NCBI GenBank assembly: GCA_965369325.1 | Contig: CBDUQI010000171.1 | Coordinates: 1-12,597 of the forward strand | DNA from: CBDUQI01 sp965369325 | GTDB lineage: Bacteria; Pseudomonadota; Gammaproteobacteria; Steroidobacterales; JBCBZW01 | Length of the DNA stretch: 12,597 nt | Direction of reading: 5' to 3' | In this document: positions 7,188 to 12,597 of the stretch, in pieces | How positions within the stretch are numbered: position 1 is the first letter of the stretch | How the letters are laid out: every line of letters begins with the position of its first letter | Translations under genes and position numbers: made by a program | The notes under the pieces: model-generated | The model's input: only the letters and a program-made list of their open reading frames with translations | Databases searched by the model: none | Told to the model about the DNA's origin: nothing

Positions 7188-7667
7188 CTAACGGACATTA
7201 TTGGGTTGAGCAATTTCGTTTTGGCGAGCTGCGTTATCAAGAAAAGCGAGATGCCAGGAGCGGATACCTCCGACAACCCATACAACATAGCGCTTAAATA
7301 CTGCCTCGAGACACTTTATGACTTCGTCAGGGAGAAGGGTCAGCAGAAACTTCAGACTCACATTGTTGTCGAGCAACGCGGCAAAAAGGAAGATGGGGAT
7401 TTGGAGCTGGAATTTCTACGGATCTGCGATGGCGAAAATAAGTATCAAAAGGATTTCCCTTTTAAGATACGCATGGCAAGCAAAGCGGCGAACTCAGCTG
7501 GTCTGCAGCTGGCAGACTTAGTAGCCAGGCCGATCGGACGGCACATCCTAGATCCAAGTCAGCAGAATCGAGCGTTTGACGTCTTGCAAAAGAAGTTCTA
7601 TTGCGCTGGCGGCAGGGCCGCTGTCGGCAGTGACTATGTGGGATACGGATTAAAGTGCTTTCCGTAG
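7188..7667 (+). pseudogene. 5'-truncated relic of a DUF3800 gene
   Basis: The last 160 or so residues of this frame strongly resemble the C-terminal two thirds of DUF3800 proteins. Recognisable parts in order are LTDIIGLSNFVLASCVI, NPYNIALKYCLETLY, VVEQRGKKEDGDLELEF, LQLADLVARPIG and a closing GGRAAVG...GYGLKCFP. DUF3800 proteins normally begin with a short strand ending in an Asp-Glu-Ser/Thr-Gly motif and have roughly 100 more residues upstream; these are missing in all three plus-strand frames. The frame stays open leftward to 6993, but that part runs into the doxX upstream region and lacks family similarity. DUF3800 function is unclear; an RNase H-like fold has been suggested and members often sit in mobile or defence regions. 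A shorter product from the ATG at 7251 is possible. Confidence 0.72.
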
Positions 7668-7678
7668 GCCAGAAAGCG

Positions 7679-7706
7679 AAAAGCCCCGATGAGACTCACC
7701 GAGGCT
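7679..7706 (-). terminator. Intrinsic terminator of the ntrY-ntrX unit
   Basis: Read on the minus strand, AGCCTCGGTGA and TCATCGGGGCT form an 11-pair stem with a GTC loop, followed by TTT and then CGC. Two of the pairs are G-U wobbles on the minus-strand transcript but would be C-A mismatches on the plus strand. Pairing and T-run therefore both point to termination of minus-strand transcription coming from the secreted-protein gene. Confidence 0.7.
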
Positions 7707-7827
7707 ATAGCGCCGACCGGGCACCCCTGATCCACTTACGTACATTATGGTCCTGGATGAGCGTCTGTTCAATAGGCCAGCGTCCCAGTTTCTTGTGCAG
7801 GCTGAACAGTCGCGCCGGCAAATAGCG

Positions 7828-8280
7828 TTAACGGCCGTCGCGGATTGTTTCTTTCAGCTGCTCCTGCGCCGCGCGCCTCTCAAGGTATGCCTGCTGCGGT
7901 GATCGGCAAACCACTTCTGACTTCCGTGATCCCGTCGGCGTCTCGCGCGTGCACATCTGGCCCGGTGGCGGTCGCACGTTCACCTTGTATTTGAACTTAG
8001 GTTTCCGCACGTCAGAGTCCACCGGCACTTCCCGGCAGCCCTCGTCCTTCACCGGCTCGCCGGAGGACTCCGTATCAGAGGAATGCATTTCGCAAACGAT
8101 CATCGTGGTTGGGGCAGTCATCGTGGGCTTGGTTTTATCGTCGTTGTCCTTATCGCCCTGGGCGTAAGCGACAGATGCGCCACCCACAACCGTAACGAGC
8201 AGCGCAACGCTGCGGCCAACCAGACTCTTAAAAGTATTGCCCGGAACACCAAGAACAACACCAATGCCGGGTACATTCAT
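7828..8280 (-). CDS. Small secreted protein with four cysteines, function unknown
   Basis: I do not recognise a named gene. The 150-residue product has a signal peptide with hydrophobic core about 24-38 and an AYA-Q cleavage site near 40/41. A very charged Asp/Lys stretch follows, then four cysteines (63, 82, 110, 125) that could make two disulfides in the periplasm, and a helical, charged C-terminus. The segment C110-TRETPTGSR-...-C125 resembles a Cys-PTGSR-Cys pattern I recall from small exported proteins of Gammaproteobacteria. The ATG at 8280 has GGAGG eight bases upstream and is preferred over a longer frame from 8340 that lacks a signal peptide at its start. It begins 63 bases after ntrX and ends before a terminator, so it is probably the last gene of the ntrYX unit. 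Confidence 0.7.
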   Translation of the reverse strand: MNVPGIGVVLGVPGNTFKSLVGRSVALLVTVVGGASVAYAQGDKDNDDKTKPTMTAPTTMIVCEMHSSDTESSGEPVKDEGCREVPVDSDVRKPKFKYKVNVRPPPGQMCTRETPTGSRKSEVVCRSPQQAYLERRAAQEQLKETIRDGR

Positions 8281-8288
8281 CTTCTTCG

Positions 8289-8309
8289 CCTCCCACGCGC
8301 TCCCACGCG
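8289..8309 (-). repeat. 10-bp tandem duplication carrying the Shine-Dalgarno of the secreted-protein gene
   Basis: CTCCCACGCG occurs twice head to tail at 8290-8299 and 8300-8309. On the minus strand each copy carries GGGAG. The copy nearer the gene completes GGAGG (8289-8293) eight bases before the ATG at 8280; the other places the same element ten bases farther back. Confidence 0.6.
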
Positions 8310-8343
8310 ATTGCTGGCAGAGGCGCCCCGGCAGCCGCACGGT

Positions 8344-9711
8344 TTACTCGTCCGAGCTGTTGGTGCCTCTAAAGTCCACGCCCAAGGTGCGCAGCTTGCG
8401 GTACAGGTGCGTACGCTCCATGCCGACCCGTTTGGCCAGCAACTGCACCTTGCCGCCACACAACTGTAGCTGCTGCTTCAGGTACGCGCGCTCGAACTGC
8501 TCACGGGCTTCGCGTAGCGGCAGCGCCAGCAGATCGTGCTTCACCAGCGGCTCGTTGGTGGGCGCGTCCACCTCCAGCAGCTGCTCCACCTCCTCCAGCG
8601 ATATCTCCTCATCACCGCCCAGCACCAGCAGTGCATGTACGGCATTCTTTAATTCTTCGATGTTGCCAGGCCAAGGATAGTTCCGCAGGCGGTTCTGCGA
8701 GGCCACACCAAAACGGCGGAACGGCAGCCCCTCGTTGTCCACCAGCAGGTCTACGTAATAACGCAGCAGTTCCGGCACGTCCTCGTTGTAGGCGCGCAGC
8801 GCCGGCACCTGGAGGGTGACCACGTTCAGGTAAGACATCAGGTCTGGGCGCACCGGCTCGGTGGGCTCTGGCTGATCGCGGCGGATAGAGGTAATGAACC
8901 GGGTGTTTAACTTAATTGGGTCATGACCAGAACAGCGCATAAAACTGCCCTGCTCCAGCGCGCCCAGCAGCAGGCGCTGGGCGCCGGCATCCAGATCTTG
9001 CAAGTCGCTGATAAACAGTGCGCCGCCGGAGGCTCGCTCCAGCACACCGGCCTCACCGCGCTGGTCGTCCTGGTGGCCGAACAACAGGCGCTCCATGTTG
9101 CCTTCGGTCACGGAGCCGGCCGCCAACCGCACGAACGGTCCGTTGGCGCTGGCGCTCAACGAGTGGGTGTAGCGGGCGTAGGCCTCGCGGCCGCTGCCCG
9201 GCTCGCCGCTGAACAACACCGGAGTGTCGTGCGGGGCAACGCGGGCGATCTGGTCGCGCAGCGCCTGCACCAGCTTGCTCTTGCCAATCGGCGCTGCCAG
9301 CGGTGGCAGCAACTGACGGGAATGGGATTTGCTCTTCGAACGGCCCTCGCGCAGAGCGCGTTCCACTGTGTGCAGCAATTTGGTCAGCGACAGCGGTTTC
9401 TCAACGTAGTCGAAGGCGCCCAGCCGGGTCGCCTCCACCGCGGTGTCCACGGTGCCGTGGCCAGACATCATCACCACCGGGAATTCCAGCGTGTTCGCGT
9501 CGCGCCATTCGCGCAACAGCGAGATGCCGTCCGCGTCCGGCATCCAGATATCCAGCAGCACCAGGTCGGGTTCAGCGTCTTTGCGGGCGCCTCGCGCCTC
9601 GCCGACGTCGGCGGCCACTGCCACCTCATACCCTTCCTCGACCAAGATTTCCTGCAGCAGATCTCGTATGTCTGCTTCATCATCTACAACTAATATGCGC
9701 GCAGCGCTCAT
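8344..9711 (-). CDS. ntrX: NtrX-type response regulator with a degenerate AAA+ domain
   Basis: The 455-residue protein has the REC, AAA+ and Fis-type HTH layout of NtrC/NtrX regulators. REC (about 4-118) has acidic residues D10 and D11, phospho-acceptor D54 (LLDIWMPD), S83 and K105. The AAA+ domain (about 140-365) is altered. Walker A reads GEPGSGRE (169-176) with Arg for Lys. The loop that should carry GAFTGA reads FGHQDDQRGEAG (211-222). Walker B reads ALFISDLQDL (231-240), with Ser-Asp where the family has Asp-Glu. The YPWPGNIEELKN segment (345-356) and the HTH (about 419-445) are intact. It probably binds DNA after phosphorylation by NtrY but is unlikely to drive sigma-54 polymerase. The ATG at 9711 has AAGGA six bases upstream and follows ntrY by 70 bases. 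Confidence 0.85.
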   Translation of the reverse strand: MSAARILVVDDEADIRDLLQEILVEEGYEVAVAADVGEARGARKDAEPDLVLLDIWMPDADGISLLREWRDANTLEFPVVMMSGHGTVDTAVEATRLGAFDYVEKPLSLTKLLHTVERALREGRSKSKSHSRQLLPPLAAPIGKSKLVQALRDQIARVAPHDTPVLFSGEPGSGREAYARYTHSLSASANGPFVRLAAGSVTEGNMERLLFGHQDDQRGEAGVLERASGGALFISDLQDLDAGAQRLLLGALEQGSFMRCSGHDPIKLNTRFITSIRRDQPEPTEPVRPDLMSYLNVVTLQVPALRAYNEDVPELLRYYVDLLVDNEGLPFRRFGVASQNRLRNYPWPGNIEELKNAVHALLVLGGDEEISLEEVEQLLEVDAPTNEPLVKHDLLALPLREAREQFERAYLKQQLQLCGGKVQLLAKRVGMERTHLYRKLRTLGVDFRGTNSSDE

Positions 9712-9717
9712 CTTGAG

Positions 9718-9722
9718 TCCTT
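9718..9722 (-). promoter_or_regulatory. Ribosome binding site deciding the ntrX start
   Basis: TCCTT on the plus strand reads AAGGA six bases before the ATG at 9711. It supports starting NtrX at MSAARILVVDDE rather than 17 codons earlier at 9762. Confidence 0.6.
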
Positions 9723-9781
9723 CGCGGCTATGGACACTGTCCTGCCGCATGTAGCCCAACAACCCCCCTACAGGGCATCCC

Positions 9782-12148
9782 TTATTCTACAGATACCGGC
9801 TGAACACGTGGTGAACCGCCCCCGGGAGCCGCATTGGGCTGCTCGACGATGGGGACGACGGTCGCCAGCGGTGTCGAATCCAGGTGCCGTTCGGCATCCC
9901 TCACCGGTATCCGTATCTTCACCCAGGCGCCGCCGGTGGTTCTGTTGCCCACTTCGATCGTGCCCGCGTGTTCTTCGACTATTTTCTTCACAATCGCCAG
10001 CCCCAGGCCCGTGCCTTTAGACTTGCTGGTGACGTAGGGCTCGAAGATCTGCCCCAATGTCTCTACGTTAAATCCTGGGCCGTTATCCTGCACCAGAATC
10101 TGCGCCTTGGCCGACTCCCCGGTGGCATCCAGCCAGGTATCAATCTGCAATGCTACTTTGCCGCCGGGGCTGGCTGCTTCGACTGCGTTGGTGAGAAGAT
10201 TGTTAAGCAATTGTCGCAAACGCACCGCATCCGCTTCGATCGTCTGTAATTGCTCATCCAACTTCAGCTCAATGCGAGTATCGGCATCGCGCATGCGGTA
10301 AAGGTCGCTCACCTCGCCCACCATGCGGTTGATATCCACTTTGGAGATGTTCAGCTCTGGCGCACGCGCGTAGTCGCGGAACGCATCCACCATGGCCTTC
10401 ATCGCCTCCACCTGCTGGATAATCGTATGGGTAGAGCGGTTCAGCAAGTCGGCCTTCTCCGGGTCCATCTCTTTCAGGTAGCGATGGCGCATGCGCTCGG
10501 CGGACAGCTGGATGGGCGTCAGCGGGTTCTTGATCTCGTGTGCCAGCCGGCGTGCCACCTCGCCCCAAGCGGCATCGCGCTGGGCCTGCACCAGTCCGGT
10601 CACATCGTCGAACACCAGTATGTAGCCGCCAACGGTGCCGTCTTCGCCCGGCAGGCTGGTGCACGCGCACATAAGCACCCGTCGGCCCACTTCGCCGCGC
10701 AGGGCAATCTGCTCGCGCCACTGGGTAATCGCGCCTGCGCCGACTTCAATCGTGGTCGGGCCGCCGACTCGCCCCGCCTTGCTCTGGCCCGCGCTCTGAG
10801 CACCGCTGTGGCCAGCACCCTGCGCCGTGCCCTGGCCCGAGCCGAGGCGCGTTCGACAGATGTGCGCAAGCTGCGCCAGCATCGGGCTCGCCTTGCCCAG
10901 GTGCTCCAACGCGTAGCCCGCAGTGAGCGGTGCGCCCAGAATGTTCTGCGCGGCGGAGTTGGCCACGCGCACGTCCAGATTGGGTTCCAGCGCGATCACG
11001 CCAGTGGACAGTCCGGCCAGGATCGCGCCAAGGCTCGCGCGCTCGCTCTCCACCGCCTGCTGGCTGGCCTGCGCCTGCGCTTCGGCCCGCGCGAGTTGGC
11101 GCGTCATGTCATTAAATGAGTTCACCAAAAAGCCGATTTCATCACGGGTCGGCACCGGTAACTGAGTTGAAAAGTCGCCCGCCGCCACCGCCCGCGTGCC
11201 TGCGACCAGATCCTGAATCGGCGCCACCACCCGGCGCGCGGACACAATCGCGCCCCACACAGCTGCCAGCAACGAGAGCAGCAGGACCAATGTAAGCGTG
11301 AGGACGAAGCTGAATTTGAGCGGCGTGCGCAGGTACGCAAGCTTGGTGTACTCGTTACGCGCCGCCTGTACGCTTTCGGCCAGATAGCCCAAGCGCTCAT
11401 TCACCGGGAACAGAGCCTGGACAATGCGCGGCTCATCAATGGGCGAGTCCACCTGAATAGGGGCGGCGGTGCGCACCTGCAGGCGGCCTGCCCGTTGCGG
11501 TTCAAGCCCCACGTAGGGCCGGCCCTGGCGAACCTGCAACAGCACTTCGTCCGGCAACGTGCTGGGTACCGTACCGATCTGCTCTGAACTCACCGCCACA
11601 ATACGGCTGTTCGGCCCGAACACGGTAATCTCGCGAGCGTCGGTTTCGCGCTGTTGGTACCCCAGCTCGGCGATCAGCGCGGCCATCTCCAGTCCCTGCA
11701 GCGCCTGCGCCACCTCGCGCGTGCGGCCCAGGTACTCGCGCATGCGAATCTCCATGGCCGTACGGCTCACACTCAGGGCCTCGTCCAGCCCCCGCTCAAC
11801 TTCAAGATTGAACCAGCTATCGATCCCGCGAGTGAGAAACTGCAGGGAGAAGCCGTACACCACCAACACCGGCACCAGCGCCAGGCCCGCAAACAGGCCA
11901 ACCAGCCGTGCCTTCAGCCGAGCGCCGGCCTTGTGCATGCGGTACTCGCGGCCCAGTCGGAACAGACTACCCAGAATAAGGATGAGCATCACCAGCACGC
12001 CGACGCCGTTGATGCCCAGGATTAACAGTTGCAGACGGCCAAATTCCTGCGAGTTCTGCGTGGTCTTGGCCAGCAGCGCCAGCGAGACCACCAGCAGAAT
12101 CACGCCAATCAGCGTAAGTAGGGTGACGCCTACACGGCGCAGCTTCAC
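9782..12148 (-). CDS. ntrY: NtrY-type membrane sensor histidine kinase
   Basis: NtrY senses a signal at the membrane and phosphorylates NtrX. From the GTG at 12148 it has 788 residues: membrane helices at about 8-27, 39-62 and 81-104, an extracytoplasmic domain (about 105-275), a fourth helix (279-302), HAMP (about 303-356) and a PAS-like region (about 371-521). The kinase core has phospho-acceptor H537 in RLAHEIKNPLTP, the N box NNLLTNAVEA (649-658), the G1 motif DNGPGF (688-693), IFEPYVTSK and the G2 motif GTGLGLA (712-718). A Gly/Ala/Ser/Gln-rich stretch interrupts the PAS region (435-464). The GTG overlaps the DUF4390 stop as GTGA, indicating translational coupling. I prefer it to the ATG at 12214 because the extra 22 residues lie inside the DUF4390 gene and do not look like NtrY. 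NtrX follows after 70 bases. Confidence 0.92.
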   Translation of the reverse strand: MKLRRVGVTLLTLIGVILLVVSLALLAKTTQNSQEFGRLQLLILGINGVGVLVMLILILGSLFRLGREYRMHKAGARLKARLVGLFAGLALVPVLVVYGFSLQFLTRGIDSWFNLEVERGLDEALSVSRTAMEIRMREYLGRTREVAQALQGLEMAALIAELGYQQRETDAREITVFGPNSRIVAVSSEQIGTVPSTLPDEVLLQVRQGRPYVGLEPQRAGRLQVRTAAPIQVDSPIDEPRIVQALFPVNERLGYLAESVQAARNEYTKLAYLRTPLKFSFVLTLTLVLLLSLLAAVWGAIVSARRVVAPIQDLVAGTRAVAAGDFSTQLPVPTRDEIGFLVNSFNDMTRQLARAEAQAQASQQAVESERASLGAILAGLSTGVIALEPNLDVRVANSAAQNILGAPLTAGYALEHLGKASPMLAQLAHICRTRLGSGQGTAQGAGHSGAQSAGQSKAGRVGGPTTIEVGAGAITQWREQIALRGEVGRRVLMCACTSLPGEDGTVGGYILVFDDVTGLVQAQRDAAWGEVARRLAHEIKNPLTPIQLSAERMRHRYLKEMDPEKADLLNRSTHTIIQQVEAMKAMVDAFRDYARAPELNISKVDINRMVGEVSDLYRMRDADTRIELKLDEQLQTIEADAVRLRQLLNNLLTNAVEAASPGGKVALQIDTWLDATGESAKAQILVQDNGPGFNVETLGQIFEPYVTSKSKGTGLGLAIVKKIVEEHAGTIEVGNRTTGGAWVKIRIPVRDAERHLDSTPLATVVPIVEQPNAAPGGGSPRVQPVSVE

Positions 12149-12597
12149 GGTTCCAGCCCCCAGCGATACCACTTGCTGGTCACGCCCCAGTCGTCCCAGA
12201 TGGCCGCCACCCATACCAGTGGCGGCGGCAGACGACGACGATCCAGCACCGCGCGCACGCGCACCTCATTGCGATCACTCGGCTCAAGCAACGCCGCGTC
12301 CAGCACGGGAATATCGCGCAGATCGCCCAGCCGTTGAAGCGCCGCGTCCAGGGTGGAGAAAGACAGCTGCTCGCCGCTGTTCTCGTTGTTCACCACGTAA
12401 CGCTCGCTCAGCGCGTGGTACAGCAGGCTGTAGTGTTGGCGCAGGCTGGCGATGTTGCGGTCGGGCCAGAAGCGGCGGCGACGGTCCACCTCAATCTGCA
12501 CTTCAATATTGATGGTGACGCCCTGAAGCAGGGCCTCTTCGGCGGGCGGCGGCAGACCGTAGTCGATCTGGGCGTTGATGTAGTAGACGCCGTCGCG
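12145..12597 (-). CDS. DUF4390 domain protein (5' end beyond the window)
   Basis: The minus-strand frame is open from the right edge to a TGA at 12145 and encodes 150 residues of a longer protein. It has the DUF4390 pattern: YYINAQIDYGLPPPAEEALLQ near the start of the visible part, VQIEVDRRRRFWPD, LRQHYSLLYHALSERYVV, and a closing WGVTSKWYRWGLEP. Family members are small exported or membrane-associated proteins of unknown function, often encoded beside ntrY in Gammaproteobacteria. The N-terminus, probably with a signal peptide, lies to the right. Its stop overlaps the ntrY GTG by four bases, so the two are likely translated from one transcript. Confidence 0.82.
   Translation of the reverse strand, partial: RDGVYYINAQIDYGLPPPAEEALLQGVTINIEVQIEVDRRRRFWPDRNIASLRQHYSLLYHALSERYVVNNENSGEQLSFSTLDAALQRLGDLRDIPVLDAALLEPSDRNEVRVRAVLDRRRLPPPLVWVAAIWDDWGVTSKWYRWGLEP

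Noticed and set aside
8923..9693. Long plus-strand open frame of 256 codons opposite ntrX
   Set aside because: Antisense shadow of ntrX with biased, repetitive composition and no family similarity; NtrX domains on the other strand are clear.
10250..11119. Long plus-strand open frame of 289 codons opposite ntrY
   Set aside because: It mirrors the G+C-rich ntrY coding sequence, has no recognisable domain and is rich in Ala, Arg, His and Gln in the manner of antisense shadows.
11559..12512. Plus-strand open frame of 317 codons opposite ntrY and the DUF4390 gene
   Set aside because: It spans two genes that are well supported on the minus strand and is Arg/Ser/Pro-rich without motifs.

Overview
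The window most likely comes from a gammaproteobacterium with a moderately high G+C chromosome. Two things point there: a complete napEFDABC operon of the Pseudomonas/E. coli type, and a DUF4390–ntrY–ntrX block, a gene order I associate with Gammaproteobacteria. Genus cannot be decided from the sequence alone.

Layout. Positions 1-317 (+) hold the end of a DUF3025 gene. A 285-base gap with a candidate sigma-70 promoter follows. Then comes a tight plus-strand operon, napE-napF-napD-napA-napB-napC (603-5105), encoding a complete periplasmic nitrate reductase: Tat-exported catalytic subunit, its NapD chaperone, the NapF maturation ferredoxin, the di-haem NapB, the membrane tetra-haem quinol oxidase NapC, and the small membrane protein NapE. 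napG and napH are absent from the cluster, so NapC is the expected route from quinol to NapB and NapA. A weak terminator and a strong non-terminator hairpin follow. Facing this operon is a minus-strand group, doxX-gst-membrane PH-like protein (6994 down to 5365). Upstream of doxX lies a plus-strand, 5'-truncated relic of a DUF3800 gene (about 7188-7667).

The right third is a minus-strand unit read from the right edge: DUF4390 (partial), ntrY and ntrX, plus a small secreted four-cysteine protein. It ends at a terminator whose base pairing is complete only on the minus strand.

Functionally, nap reduces nitrate to nitrite in the periplasm using quinol. NtrY/NtrX is a membrane sensor kinase and response regulator pair which, in Brucella and Neisseria, controls respiratory or denitrification genes. 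A link between this NtrYX and nap is only an inference from proximity. The most unusual feature is NtrX: its central AAA+ domain has lost the GAFTGA sigma-54 contact loop and has altered Walker A and Walker B residues, so it is unlikely to be a classical sigma-54 activator. Smaller oddities are a low-complexity insertion in the NtrY PAS region, a duplicated Shine-Dalgarno segment before the secreted protein, and a 40-codon in-frame opening after that protein's stop codon. I found no CRISPR array, tRNA, rRNA, transposase or convincing defence system.
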